This document shows, piece by piece, positions 27,462 through 36,429 of a stretch of 64,000 nucleotides of DNA. The notes under the pieces were generated by a model, which made no database searches, had not been told where the DNA came from, and saw only the letters and a list, made by a program, of their open reading frames with translations. The position numbers and the translations under genes were made by a program. The stretch comes from Pseudomonas moraviensis (GTDB taxonomy: Bacteria; Pseudomonadota; Gammaproteobacteria; Pseudomonadales; Pseudomonadaceae), in assembly GCF_900105805.1 (NCBI RefSeq), contig NZ_LT629788.1, forward strand, positions 620,001-684,000, given 5' to 3'. Position 1 is the first letter of the stretch, and every line of letters starts with the position of its first letter.

Positions 27462-28625
27462 CTACAGGCCCGCCGCATCGATATCGATCAACAGCAAGCG
27501 TTCACCGTTATCGAAGAATTGCCCGGCGGTCAGGCAATACTGGTTGCTGGTGGCATCGCGATAAGTACTCGACAGGGTCAGGCGGCGTTCTTCCCAGCCT
27601 TCGGCGAGCAGATGATAGAAGTAGGGTCGCCACGACCAGTTGTGCCCCAGGTAGCGATCATCGGCGAACCAGCCGTCGTGTCGCCATTCCAGGTTGGGCG
27701 TCAGTTGCGTGCCGTGACGATCACATTGATAAAAGCGCAGCAGCCAGGGAAACGCCTGCAGCTTTGGCAGTGCGCTGAGCGGAGCGCGGGCCTGCGCCCA
27801 TTGCTGCAGAATCGCCATCAACTCACTGAGCTGCTGGCGCATCTGCATCAGGCGTCCGCGCTCGCTGAGTTTCTGCTTCACATAGCGCTGGCGCAGTTGA
27901 GCGAAGTGCGCGACGAAAGCGTCCGTAGCGAAGAAATCTTCCTGCGCACGGGCGAAGAGAAAACCCTGCACGTAGCGCGAGCCGCATTCCAGAGCGAAAT
28001 TGAGCTGCGCTTCGGTTTCGACACCTTCAGCGATGATCCAGCAGCCGGTTTTCTCGGCCATTTGCGCAAGTGCTTTGACCACATCGCTGCTCGGGCCACC
28101 AAGGGCCGCTGCCTGGAACAGGCGCATGTCGAGCTTGAGAATGTCCGGTTGCAGGGCCAGCACCCGATCCAGCTGCGAATAGCCAGCGCCGAAATCATCG
28201 ATGGCGATTCTCGCGCCTGCGTCGCGGTAGCGTCCGACCACCTGTGACAAACGTTCGCTGTTGCCACCCAGCTCGGTGATTTCGAACACGATGCGCTGCG
28301 GATCAACCTTGTTCCGGGCCAACTGCTTGAGACTGGGCAAGGCCTGATCCGCACGCAGGCGACTGATCCAGCGCGGCGACATGTTGAGGCTGAGAAACCA
28401 TTCTGGCGGTGCCTCATGCAGGCGGCTCAAGGCATGATCACGGATCTGCCGGTCGAGACGACGCAGGGCCGTGGCCGGGGTGCGCGGATCGGCGAATAAC
28501 GGTCCGACCGAGGTCAACTGACCATCGCCGTGACGCAAGCGGCCGAGTGCTTCGACGCCTGCAATGCGTCCGGTGGCGGTGTCAATGAAAGGCTGAAAGC
28601 AGGCGAGCGGTTGCCCGTCGATCAC
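27462..28625 (-). CDS. EAL-domain cyclic-di-GMP phosphodiesterase
   Basis: 387 residues; the EAL domain fills about residues 1-245. Catalytic motifs look intact: GVEALGRL, LSLNMSPR, VFEITE, IDDFGAGYS, LKLDM, AEGVE and VQGFLFA, so it should be active. There is no membrane segment or GGDEF domain. The C-terminal 140 residues have an aromatic-rich unassigned region (LSSTYRDATSNQYCLTAGQF). It starts at GTG with AAGGA upstream, and is followed on the same strand by the dGTPase gene. Confidence 0.9.
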   Translation of the reverse strand: MIDGQPLACFQPFIDTATGRIAGVEALGRLRHGDGQLTSVGPLFADPRTPATALRRLDRQIRDHALSRLHEAPPEWFLSLNMSPRWISRLRADQALPSLKQLARNKVDPQRIVFEITELGGNSERLSQVVGRYRDAGARIAIDDFGAGYSQLDRVLALQPDILKLDMRLFQAAALGGPSSDVVKALAQMAEKTGCWIIAEGVETEAQLNFALECGSRYVQGFLFARAQEDFFATDAFVAHFAQLRQRYVKQKLSERGRLMQMRQQLSELMAILQQWAQARAPLSALPKLQAFPWLLRFYQCDRHGTQLTPNLEWRHDGWFADDRYLGHNWSWRPYFYHLLAEGWEERRLTLSSTYRDATSNQYCLTAGQFFDNGERLLLIDIDAAGL

Positions 28626-28745
28626 GGCAAGTCCTTAATCTTATTGTTCGTTGGCCGCGTTTGCCGGATAGGCACGCGGGATTGAATCCCCCGATAAGGA
28701 GATTCATCCCGGCGCTATTGCAAGATTGTAGCCAGAGAGACCGAC

Positions 28746-29084
28746 TCAGCGTTTGCCCGAGCTGTGCATGACCAGTTTGATCAGCGGTCCGAGCGTGGTG
28801 CCGAGACGCAGCAGGCGGGTCAGACCGCCACCGCCGCTGCGTTTCGAGCCTTTGCCGGTCAGGAAACCCAGCAGCGTTACCGCCGCCACGCCCCACAACG
28901 GCGCATGCTTGATGCCGAAACCGTCCTGCACGTTCTGCTTCATGCCACGCATGCGCTGCAAGGGTTGCAGCACTTGCGCGGTTTCGTGGCGGATTTCCTG
29001 ACGGTGCATTTCCATGCGCAGGCGGATCAGGGCCTTGCGCATTTCCCGGCGCGAGCTGTTGTGCGGAAGTTCAGGCAGGCTCAT
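28746..29084 (-). CDS. Small membrane-associated protein of the YqjD-YqjE operon
   Basis: 112 residues. The N-terminal half is charged and helical (REMRKALIRLRMEMHRQEIR); a hydrophobic segment WGVAAVTLLGFLTGKG follows near residues 69-84, and the C-terminus is basic and glycine-rich. It occupies the position of yqjK in enterobacteria, but similarity to YqjK itself is not clear to me. The start overlaps the stop of the DUF1469 gene (ATGA), so translation is coupled. Confidence 0.7.
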   Translation of the reverse strand: MSLPELPHNSSRREMRKALIRLRMEMHRQEIRHETAQVLQPLQRMRGMKQNVQDGFGIKHAPLWGVAAVTLLGFLTGKGSKRSGGGGLTRLLRLGTTLGPLIKLVMHSSGKR

Positions 29085-29467
29085 GGCAGCAGGCGCTCCC
29101 GGTCGTTGGCCAGCTCTTCGAGCGTGCCGTGGAAAGGCGAGGACTCGTCGAAAATCGCCGCTTTGAGGCGCAGGCCGCAGAAGATTGACGCCAGCGTGTA
29201 GAACACGCACAGGCCGATGATCGCTGCCAGACGGTAGGTGTCCCAGAAGATGATCATCACCAGCGTCGACAGGCCCACCAGCAAGAGCAGGGCAAACACC
29301 AGCGCCAGACCGGCAAACAGCAGCAGGCTGACGGTGCGTGATTTCTGCTCCTGCAATTCGATGCCGAACAACTCGACATGACTGTGCAGCAGGCCCAGAA
29401 CGGCGGCGCCGAGACGACGCGTGGAGGAGGCGGTGCCCGCAGTCGGGCCGGATTCACCGATCGACAT
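29081..29467 (-). CDS. YqjE / DUF1469 (phage-holin-like) membrane protein
   Basis: 128 residues with two adjacent membrane helices (about residues 48-70 and 77-100) and charged ends, the DUF1469 pattern. In E. coli YqjE sits with the ribosome-associated membrane protein YqjD. The holin label comes from topology only; there is no phage context here. It overlaps the next gene by 4 bases and follows the DUF883 gene by 2 bases. Confidence 0.82.
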   Translation of the reverse strand: MSIGESGPTAGTASSTRRLGAAVLGLLHSHVELFGIELQEQKSRTVSLLLFAGLALVFALLLLVGLSTLVMIIFWDTYRLAAIIGLCVFYTLASIFCGLRLKAAIFDESSPFHGTLEELANDRERLLP

Positions 29468-29469
29468 GA

Positions 29470-29784
29470 TCAGCGCCGAGTAGCCAGCAGGCCAATCAGA
29501 AAACCGACGCCGGCAGCGATGCCCACCGATTGCCATGGGTTGGCGGACACATAGTCTTCAGTAGCGGTAACCGCCGCCTGACCGCGTTCGCGCAGAGTGT
29601 CTTCAGTCACTTTCAGGGTCTCGCGGGCGCGCAGCAGGCTGTCATGAATCTGGGCGCGCAGCTCATCGGCCTGATCGCCAGCGAGGGTCTTGGTGTGCTC
29701 GAGCAAGCGTTCGGTGTCGGCAACCAGAGTCTGGAAGTCGTTCATCAGGATTTCTTGAGCAGTCTTTGCCTTGATGCTGGCCAT
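29470..29784 (-). CDS. DUF883 (YqjD/ElaB-like) membrane-anchored protein
   Basis: 104 residues. A long acidic coiled-coil region (residues 1-75) leads to DYVSANPWQSVGIAAGVGFL and a C-terminal membrane anchor ending LLATRR, the DUF883 signature. E. coli relatives tether ribosomes to the membrane in stationary phase. ATG at 29784 has GGAG 8 bases before it; the open frame extends to 29958 without support. First gene of a three-gene operon. Confidence 0.87.
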   Translation of the reverse strand: MASIKAKTAQEILMNDFQTLVADTERLLEHTKTLAGDQADELRAQIHDSLLRARETLKVTEDTLRERGQAAVTATEDYVSANPWQSVGIAAGVGFLIGLLATRR

Positions 29785-30077
29785 TGGTGGATCTCCGTAG
29801 GTGGCTTTGAAGCGTTCGAGTATGAGCCTTGCGTGAAGGTTCAGTGCAAATGCCTGGTACAACTTTTGCTGTGTCGTGGTGCGTCGCTTGGTATCCGTGC
29901 GCTGTTGCCGGGCGAAAAAATCCAATTCATCTGCTTGCGGTTCGTGATCGGACATCAACAGTGCGCCAAATCAGTTCATCCCATTTGTGGAAGGATGACT
30001 GACGGGGCGCAACTTGGTGCATGAAATGTCCCCATGAACCGCTTTGGTGCCTTTTTAGCCTTCAGGTCTGCCTCCTC

Positions 30078-31286
30078 ATGGAAAATCTGCAAAGCGCTGT
30101 GGACACGCTGGTTCACAGTTCCAACACGTTGTTCATTCTGATCGGTGCGGTGATGGTACTGGCGATGCACGCCGGTTTCGCCTTTCTGGAGGTTGGCACG
30201 GTCCGGCAGAAGAATCAGGTCAACGCACTGTCGAAAATCCTCAGCGATTTCGCCGTCTCGACCCTGGCCTATTTCTTTATAGGCTATTGGATCTCCTATG
30301 GCGTGACCTTCATGCAACCCGCCGCGGTGCTCAGCGCCGACCATGGCTATGGACTGGTGAAGTTTTTCTTTCTGCTGACCTTCGCTGCCGCGATCCCGGC
30401 GATCATTTCCGGCGGTATTGCCGAGCGCGCGCGTTTCGTCCCGCAGCTGTGCGCGACGGCGCTGATCGTGGCCTTCATCTATCCGTTTTTCGAGGGCCTG
30501 GTCTGGAACGGCAACTTCGGCCTGCAAGGCTGGCTGGCGGCGAAGTTTGGCGCCGCATTCCACGACTTCGCCGGCTCGGTGGTGGTGCACGCCATGGGCG
30601 GTTGGCTGGCGTTGGCCGCCGTGTTGTTGCTCGGGCCGCGCAATGGTCGTTATCGCGATGGTCGGCTGGTCGCATTTGCGCCATCGAGCATCCCGTTTCT
30701 GGCACTGGGCTCGTGGATCCTGATTGTCGGCTGGTTCGGCTTCAACGTGATGAGCGCGCAGACGCTGCAAGGTGTCAGTGGCCTGGTCGCCGTCAACTCG
30801 CTGATGGCCATGGTCGGCGGCACCGTCGCGGCGTTGATCGTCGGGCGCAATGACCCGGGCTTTCTGCACAACGGCCCGTTGGCCGGTCTGGTGGCGATCT
30901 GTGCCGGATCCGACCTGATGCACCCGGTCGGCGCACTGGTGACGGGGGCAATTGCCGGAGCCTTGTTTGTCTGGTGCTTTACCGCTGCTCAAGTCAAATG
31001 GCGCATCGATGACGTCCTCGGCGTATGGCCGCTGCACGGCGTGTGTGGCGTGTGGGGCGCAATTGCCTGCGGCATTTTCGGCCAGACTGCGCTGGGAGGT
31101 CTGGGCGGGGTGAGTCTGATCAGCCAGGTGATCGGCACCGTGCTCGGCGTCGTGGTGGCGCTGGTCGGCGGCTTTGTAGTTTACGGCGCGATCAAGGCTC
31201 TGCATGGGCTGCGCCTGAGTCAGGAACAAGAGTATTACGGCGCCGACCTGTCGCTGCACAAGATCGGCGCGGTGAGTCAGGACTAG
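30078..31286 (+). CDS. Ammonium transporter (Amt family)
   Basis: About 402 residues with eleven predicted hydrophobic segments. Family hallmarks are MHAGFAFLEVGTVRQKN near residue 30, FDFAGSVVVH-type sequence (here HDFAGSVVVHAMGG) and HPVGALVTGAIAGALFVW. The conserved pore histidines appear in VVHAMGG and in the later HGVCGVWG. No glnK is adjacent, unlike the usual glnK-amtB pair, so this may be a secondary Amt. The first ATG lacks a good ribosome site. It overlaps the convergent antiporter gene by 4 bases. Confidence 0.92.
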   Translation: MENLQSAVDTLVHSSNTLFILIGAVMVLAMHAGFAFLEVGTVRQKNQVNALSKILSDFAVSTLAYFFIGYWISYGVTFMQPAAVLSADHGYGLVKFFFLLTFAAAIPAIISGGIAERARFVPQLCATALIVAFIYPFFEGLVWNGNFGLQGWLAAKFGAAFHDFAGSVVVHAMGGWLALAAVLLLGPRNGRYRDGRLVAFAPSSIPFLALGSWILIVGWFGFNVMSAQTLQGVSGLVAVNSLMAMVGGTVAALIVGRNDPGFLHNGPLAGLVAICAGSDLMHPVGALVTGAIAGALFVWCFTAAQVKWRIDDVLGVWPLHGVCGVWGAIACGIFGQTALGGLGGVSLISQVIGTVLGVVVALVGGFVVYGAIKALHGLRLSQEQEYYGADLSLHKIGAVSQD

Positions 31287-32995
31287 ATTTCCTCATCATT
31301 GGCTCCGGGGTAGAAACCGTGGAGGAGGCGATAGCGATCGATGCGCACCTGATCGACTTTCTCCTGCACCTGATGCGCTGGCAGGCCAAGCATGATCAGT
31401 GCGTGTGAAGCGAGCATCAGGCTCGACTCCAGAAGCTCCGGCACCACCTCGGTGGCGCCGGCGGCTCTGAGCTCGGCCGATTGGCTGTCGTCACGGGTGC
31501 GCACCAGAATCGGCACCTGTGGGTTGAGTCGGCGCGCTTCGCGGAGGATGCGCAACGCCACATCACTTTGATCCACGGCAATCACCAGCAGCCTCGCGCG
31601 TAGCAGGCCGACGGCAGTAAGCAGGTCGCCACGCGCCGAGTCGCCGTAATGCACGTCGCTTTCCCCGCTAGCGGCTTCCTGTACCCGCACCGGGTCGTTG
31701 TCCAGCGCGACATAGGCTTGCCCGGCATTGCCCATGAAGCGTCCGATGGACTGGCCAACGCGACCGTAGCCGCAGATCACCACATGTTGGTCGAGATCGG
31801 CGTTGAGCGCGCTGATCTGTTCGATCTGCGCTTCCTGATTGGGCTTGCGGTGCAGCACGGCGGCAAGGCGCGGCGCTGCGCGCAAAAGCAGCGGCGTGAG
31901 CAGCATCGAACAGAACGTCGCCGCGAGCAGCAGGGCACCCGGTTCGGCCGGCAGCAAACTGTTCTGTTGCATCTGCGCCATCAAGGCAAAACAGAATTCG
32001 CCGCCCTGGGCCAGCGCCAGACCGCTGCGCCACGCGGTTTCGCTGTCGCTGCCACGCCACTTCACCAGCAGCGCCACCACGATGCCCTTGACCAACATCA
32101 GTCCCAGCGTCAGGCCGATGATCAACAGGCTGTGACTGACGAACAATTGCAGGTCGATCAGCATGCCGATGCTGACGAAGAACACGCCGAGCAGGATGTC
32201 GCGAAAAGGCCGGATGTCGGCTTCGATCTGGTGCCGATAATGGCTCTCCCCGAGCAACATGCCGGCCAGAAAGGCGCCGAGGGCTGGCGACAGGCCCAAC
32301 AAGTGCGTGAGCCATGCGGTGAGCAGCACGATCATCAGTGCCAGCAGGACGAACAGCTCCGCCGAGCGTGACGCCGCCACTTCATGAAACAGCCTTGGCA
32401 GCAACCAGCGACTGGCGAGCAGCAGGCCGAAGAACAGCACCACGGTTTTGCCCAGGGTCAACGGCAAGGCCCAGTACCAGGGCTGCTCGCTGGTCCCGGC
32501 GAACACGGGCACCAGTGTCAGCAGCAACACTGCGACGACGTCCTGAAACAACAGCACGCCGACCGCGTTCTGGCCGTGGCTGCTGAACACTTCACCGAGA
32601 CTGCCCAGCTCCTTGGTCACAATCGCCGTGGATGACAGCGATAGACCGGCACCAAGCAACAGCGCTGGCATCATCGGCATGCCCAGCCCCATCAACAGTG
32701 TGCCGAGCAAGGCTGTGCTGATGAGCACCTGCTGACTGCCGAGGCGAAACACCACCTGACGCAGCGCAATCATCTTCGACAGGGAAAACTCCAGGCCCAG
32801 CGAGAACAGCAGGAACACTACGCCCAGCTCAGCGACATCCGGCAGATGTTCGCTCTCGTTGACCCAGTCGAACGCGTTCGGCCCGACCATTAATCCCACG
32901 CACAGGTAGCCCAGCACCGGTGGCAGTCGCAGGCGCCGGAACAGGGCAATCACCACCAGGGACGAGGCGAGAATGATCAACAGATTTGCAAACAC
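31283..32995 (-). CDS. CPA2 monovalent cation:proton antiporter with TrkA-N domain (Kef-like)
   Basis: 570 residues. About 12 membrane helices (residues 1-375) form the Na/H exchanger fold with GLEFSLSKM and LSLSSTAIVTKELG. A cytosolic TrkA-N Rossmann domain follows (about 400-515) with VVICGYGRVGQSIGRFM. The layout is that of KefB/KefC and YbaL potassium-efflux antiporters gated by nucleotides or thiol adducts. No ancillary kefF/kefG-like gene adjoins. Confidence 0.9.
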   Translation of the reverse strand: MFANLLIILASSLVVIALFRRLRLPPVLGYLCVGLMVGPNAFDWVNESEHLPDVAELGVVFLLFSLGLEFSLSKMIALRQVVFRLGSQQVLISTALLGTLLMGLGMPMMPALLLGAGLSLSSTAIVTKELGSLGEVFSSHGQNAVGVLLFQDVVAVLLLTLVPVFAGTSEQPWYWALPLTLGKTVVLFFGLLLASRWLLPRLFHEVAASRSAELFVLLALMIVLLTAWLTHLLGLSPALGAFLAGMLLGESHYRHQIEADIRPFRDILLGVFFVSIGMLIDLQLFVSHSLLIIGLTLGLMLVKGIVVALLVKWRGSDSETAWRSGLALAQGGEFCFALMAQMQQNSLLPAEPGALLLAATFCSMLLTPLLLRAAPRLAAVLHRKPNQEAQIEQISALNADLDQHVVICGYGRVGQSIGRFMGNAGQAYVALDNDPVRVQEAASGESDVHYGDSARGDLLTAVGLLRARLLVIAVDQSDVALRILREARRLNPQVPILVRTRDDSQSAELRAAGATEVVPELLESSLMLASHALIMLGLPAHQVQEKVDQVRIDRYRLLHGFYPGANDEEI

Positions 32996-33193
32996 GGGAC
33001 ACTCCGCTGTCAGGGCGTTGGCCTCTGAAGCGTAGAGGCAAAAAGTCCGCGAGGATGACGCAATTGCAATTTGCGCCGAATGATTTGCGTCAGGATTTTG
33101 CGCCAGCAGCGTTGCATCCTTTGGGCGGTGGCGGGTCGACGAGGGTTCGGCACCGTCCTAGAATGGCCTCACTTGTTTTCCGGTAATGCCGTC

Positions 33194-33430
33194 ATGCCTC
33201 CTGAATGTCAGCTGTTCGGCACCCTCGGGTGTCATCTGTGTGAAGTCGCCGAAGCCGAGCTGATGCCCTTTGTCGAGCATGGTCTGCTGGTGGAACTGAT
33301 GGACATCGCCGAAGACGAGTCGTGGTTCGAAAAGTACAGCTTGCGCATTCCGGTACTGCGGCGGGTCGACACTGGCGCGGAGCTGGATTGGCCGTTCAGT
33401 GGCGATGAAATCGTGGCGTTTTTACGCTGA
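33194..33430 (+). CDS. Glutaredoxin-like (DUF836) thioredoxin-fold protein
   Basis: 78 residues. The N-terminal CQLFGTLGCHLCEVAE carries a CxxC redox motif (CHLC), and RIPVLRRVD supplies the cis-proline of the thioredoxin fold. This small family (YruB/DUF836) is poorly characterised. It starts at ATG 33194 and stands alone between the antiporter and a LexA-box gene. Confidence 0.8.
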   Translation: MPPECQLFGTLGCHLCEVAEAELMPFVEHGLLVELMDIAEDESWFEKYSLRIPVLRRVDTGAELDWPFSGDEIVAFLR

Positions 33431-33479
33431 CGCAGATTTGTCCTGTTCATTCCGCTGGTCGCAGCAACCCATCCTTGCG

Positions 33480-33521
33480 TTGGCACTCCCCGGCTTCTTC
33501 GGTTACTGTATGTCCATACAG
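33480..33521 (+). promoter_or_regulatory. LexA (SOS) box overlapping a promoter
   Basis: CTGTATGTCCATACAG (33506-33521) is a perfect inverted repeat matching the gammaproteobacterial LexA operator CTGT-N8-ACAG, with the outer T and A at 33504-33505 also fitting. A -35-like TTGGCA (33480-33485) lies 18 bases before TACTGT (33504-33509), so the operator would cover the -10. The next gene starts 24 bases downstream. Confidence 0.8.
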
Positions 33522-33544
33522 CAATCGAGTCAGAGGGATGAACC

Positions 33545-33862
33545 GTGGTCAATGTCGAACAGTTGAAGAGCAGCGTTAACCGGATGTCGGTCGACGTGGT
33601 GCGCGAGGCCGTCCTCGAATTGCGCCTGGACGGGCTGGTCACGGAAGGCAAGACGCCGTTCAACAAGCTGCATTTCAATACCTGCTTTGCCGAAATCGAA
33701 GCCCTGTTTCAACGCGCCGGTTATCACAAGCAGCTGGATGTGGTCGGTTATCAGGGCCTGCTGTATGCCTTGTACGATCCGGGGCGCTGGGAGGCGGTCG
33801 ATGTGTTGCGCTGGCTGAAGGAGTTCACCGAAGCGGCGGCACTCAAATCCGTGCCGGCGTGA
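33545..33862 (+). CDS. Unknown small protein under a LexA-type operator
   Basis: 105 residues, soluble, mildly charged, with two cysteine-poor helical halves; motifs such as VVREAVLELRLDGLVTEGKT and HFNTCFAEIEALFQRAGY do not match a family I know. No signal peptide or membrane segment. GTG at 33545 is supported by AGAGGGATG upstream. Apart from the preceding LexA box, nothing links it to its neighbours. It is likely part of the SOS response; its function is unknown. It ends at TGA 33860-33862, and the pseudouridine synthase gene starts about 70 bases later. Confidence 0.8.
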   Translation: MVNVEQLKSSVNRMSVDVVREAVLELRLDGLVTEGKTPFNKLHFNTCFAEIEALFQRAGYHKQLDVVGYQGLLYALYDPGRWEAVDVLRWLKEFTEAAALKSVPA

Positions 33863-33932
33863 AGAAACTCCGCTAGGTGGCTTTGCCTCGGTGTTGGATA
33901 ATGCCGGCCTGCATTGAGGATTCCTGTTTCGT

Positions 33933-34823
33933 ATGTCCACTCCCGTTTTTTCCGCTGCGCACAATCAGGCCAGCACGTTGTACTTGCCGCCCGGCCCCTG
34001 GCTGACGGTCCTCGATTGCCTGTGCGAGCACTTCAGTGCCATCGGCCGCGAGCAGTGGCTCGACCGGATTGCTCGGGGGCGGGTGCTGGATGCACAGGGC
34101 CAGCCGATTGCACTGGACTTGCCGTACAAGGAAGGTTTGCGCATTCATTACTTCCGCGAAGTACCGGACGAGAAACCGATTCCGGTGGTCGAATCGATTC
34201 TCTACGCCGATGAACATCTGGTGGTGGCCGACAAACCTCATTTCCTGCCGGTCACGCCGGCCGGGGAATATGTCGAGCAGACCCTGCTGCGGCGGCTGAT
34301 CCGTCGGCTGGACAATCCGCATCTGGTGCCGCTGCACCGCATCGATCGGCACACCGCAGGGCTGGTGATTTTCTCGGCGAATCCGCAAACCCGTTCCGCC
34401 TATCAGTCGTTGTTCCCGACGCGGCAGATCGACAAACGCTACGAAGCGATTGCCCCGGCGCTGCCCGATCTGAATTTTCCGTTGGTACACAAGAGCCGGT
34501 TGGTCGATGGCGAGCCATTCTTCCGCATGCAAGAGGGGCCTGGTGTCAGTAATACCGAAACGGCGGTCGAGGTGCGCGAGAAAAACGGCGATCTGTGGCG
34601 CTATGGCCTGTTTCCGGTGACCGGCAAGAAGCATCAGCTGCGTGTGCACATGACCGCGCTGGGGGCGAGTATCTGCAACGATCCTTTTTATCCGACTGTG
34701 CTGAAAGATGTCGAGGACGACTACGCCAACCCATTGAAGCTGCTTGCGCAAGGCCTGCGCTTCATTGATCCGGTGACGGGTGAATTACGGGCGTTCGAAA
34801 GCCGGATCACCTTGCAGTGGTGA
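33933..34823 (+). CDS. RluA-family pseudouridine synthase
   Basis: 296 residues. An N-terminal S4-like region (about 25-75) precedes the catalytic domain with LHRIDRHTAGLVIF, whose aspartate is the nucleophile, and the substrate-loop KRYEAIAPALPDL. The C-terminal TGKKHQLRVHM is typical of RluA/RluC/TruC enzymes. The target uridine in rRNA or tRNA cannot be told from sequence alone. Confidence 0.92.
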   Translation: MSTPVFSAAHNQASTLYLPPGPWLTVLDCLCEHFSAIGREQWLDRIARGRVLDAQGQPIALDLPYKEGLRIHYFREVPDEKPIPVVESILYADEHLVVADKPHFLPVTPAGEYVEQTLLRRLIRRLDNPHLVPLHRIDRHTAGLVIFSANPQTRSAYQSLFPTRQIDKRYEAIAPALPDLNFPLVHKSRLVDGEPFFRMQEGPGVSNTETAVEVREKNGDLWRYGLFPVTGKKHQLRVHMTALGASICNDPFYPTVLKDVEDDYANPLKLLAQGLRFIDPVTGELRAFESRITLQW

Positions 34824-34851
34824 CAACCGATCCACTTTTGCTACGCCCATG

Positions 34852-34880
34852 AAAAAGCCCGCATCGCAATGCGGGCTTTT
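34852..34880. terminator. Bidirectional terminator
   Basis: AAAAGCCCGCAT-CGCA-ATGCGGGCTTTT, between the pseudouridine synthase and the convergent lipoprotein gene. Confidence 0.9.
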
Positions 34881-34905
34881 CTGTATCCGGTATCGACCCG
34901 GAGCC

Positions 34906-35127
34906 TTACAGCTCTTTAACGGTACGAACCTGATCCTTGTTGATGCGGGTTTCTTTGCCGTCCAGTTGCTGGAACTCGTAGAAGCCCGAATCATCATCGT
35001 ATTTCGGGGTGTCGACGGCCTGGATTTCGCGACCGTCATTCAAGGTGATCACTGTTGGCGAGGAGCAACCGGCGAGGGTTGCCAGGCCCAGTGCGAGCAT
35101 GAAAGTGGCGAGGGTCCGTTGAGTCAT
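34906..35127 (-). CDS. YgdI/YgdR-family lipoprotein
   Basis: 73 residues. A short signal peptide ends in the lipobox LAGC (cysteine near residue 21), followed by the SH3-like YgdI/YgdR domain with ITLNDGREIQAVDTPKYD and the closing YEFQQLDGKETRINKDQV. Small outer-membrane or periplasmic lipoproteins of unknown role. Monocistronic. Confidence 0.92.
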   Translation of the reverse strand: MTQRTLATFMLALGLATLAGCSSPTVITLNDGREIQAVDTPKYDDDSGFYEFQQLDGKETRINKDQVRTVKEL

Positions 35128-35205
35128 GAGTGTGTCTCCGAATGGGAAATCTTCTGGTTACTGAGCTTGAGACGTAAACAAGGCGTGAGAGTTCCTTGGA
35201 TAATG

Positions 35206-35808
35206 TCAGTCTGACACAGTGTTATGCAGATGTAACAATTCGGGGGTGTTGAGGTTGGCCAGTCGCGGGTCGTTGTCGGGGCATTGCAATTCGACGGCGC
35301 CGAGACCGCGCATCACCCGCCCGGGGCTGCGTTCACCGCTGTGCCACGCCGCTTCGAATGCCGGCAATAGCGCCACAGGAATCACGCACAGCAGCGGTTC
35401 CCAGTGCTCGCCGTGGCGCAGCATTAAAGGTTTTTCACGTTGCTGATCGGCGGTGGCAAGCATGGCTTGCAGCAGCGCCTCGTCAATCCGTGGCACATCG
35501 CATGGCAACACCAGCAAGTGCGCATGGCGCGCCGCTTTCAGCCCTGCACGAATCCCGGCCAACGGGCCCGGAAAGTCCCCCTCATCATCCATGACCAACT
35601 GATCGGCAAACGCGGCATAACGCTCGCGATTGCGGTTGCACGAAATAATGAGATCGGCGGTCAGCGGCCGCACCTTACGCTGCAAATGCGCGATCAAAGG
35701 CTCGCCCAGCCATTCGATGAGCCCCTTGTCCTGACCGCCCATGCGCTGGCCGCGTCCACCGGCCAGAAGCAGGACAGAGCAGGGTGGCAATGGGCTGTTC
35801 AAGGGCAT
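35206..35808 (-). CDS. mobA: Molybdenum cofactor guanylyltransferase MobA
   Basis: 200 residues. The nucleotidyltransferase signature LLLAGGRGQRMGGQDKGL starts near residue 13, and LVLPCDVPRI is the metal-binding aspartate region. MobA joins GMP to molybdopterin to give the guanine-dinucleotide cofactor. It is divergent from moaB and moeA with an 80-base gap, forming a compact cofactor locus. Confidence 0.93.
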   Translation of the reverse strand: MPLNSPLPPCSVLLLAGGRGQRMGGQDKGLIEWLGEPLIAHLQRKVRPLTADLIISCNRNRERYAAFADQLVMDDEGDFPGPLAGIRAGLKAARHAHLLVLPCDVPRIDEALLQAMLATADQQREKPLMLRHGEHWEPLLCVIPVALLPAFEAAWHSGERSPGRVMRGLGAVELQCPDNDPRLANLNTPELLHLHNTVSD

Positions 35809-35889
35809 GACGACTCTCCAGAGGGGCGGCAGAAAAATGAGCCGCTGTGATATAACACCGGGCTGTTTCCCCTACAACTGGAAGAGCCT

Positions 35890-36429
35890 ATGAAAGCCAA
35901 GGCTGATGTACCTTTCGTGCCGCTCAATATCGCGGTGCTGACTGTCAGCGATACCCGAACCCTGGAAACCGATACCTCCGGCCAGGTCTTCGTCGATCGC
36001 TTGATCGCGGCCGGCCATGCGCTGGCCGAGCGCGTTCTGCTAAAAGATGATCTGTATAAAATTCGCGCGCAAGTCGCCAACTGGATTGCCGACGATGTCG
36101 TTCAAGTGGTGCTGATCACTGGCGGCACCGGCTTCACCGGCCGTGACAGCACACCGGAAGCAGTGGCGTGCCTGCTCGACAAGCAGGTCGACGGTTTTGG
36201 CGAACTGTTCCGCCAGATCTCCGTGGCCGATATCGGTACGTCGACCGTACAGTCCCGTGCCCTGGCAGGTCTGGCCAACGGCACGCTGGTGTGCTGCCTG
36301 CCAGGTTCGACCAATGCGGTGCGTACCGGATGGGACGGCATCCTCGCTGAGCAACTGGACGCCCGTCATCGTCCGTGCAACTTCGTCACCCATCTGAAGC
36401 AGGCAGTGCCTTGTGAATCCCGTGGGTAA
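35890..36429 (+). CDS. moaB: Molybdenum cofactor biosynthesis protein MoaB
   Basis: 179 residues of the MoaB/Mog fold: VLTVSDTRTLETDTSG near residue 20, ITGGTGFTGRDSTPEAV for the adenylyltransferase site, and LPGSTNAVRTGWD near the end. It prepares molybdopterin for metal insertion by adenylation. It overlaps moeA by 17 bases. Confidence 0.93.
   Translation: MKAKADVPFVPLNIAVLTVSDTRTLETDTSGQVFVDRLIAAGHALAERVLLKDDLYKIRAQVANWIADDVVQVVLITGGTGFTGRDSTPEAVACLLDKQVDGFGELFRQISVADIGTSTVQSRALAGLANGTLVCCLPGSTNAVRTGWDGILAEQLDARHRPCNFVTHLKQAVPCESRG

Noticed and set aside
29081..29467. Prophage remnant suggested by the phage-holin-family label
   Set aside because: The protein is the chromosomal YqjE type in a DUF883 operon; no other phage genes, integrase or att repeats are near.
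30045..30059. A GG-N10-GC (sigma-54-like) element before the ammonium transporter gene
   Set aside because: The transcript would start only about 7 bases before the ATG, and three consensus positions are wrong; not enough to claim nitrogen control.
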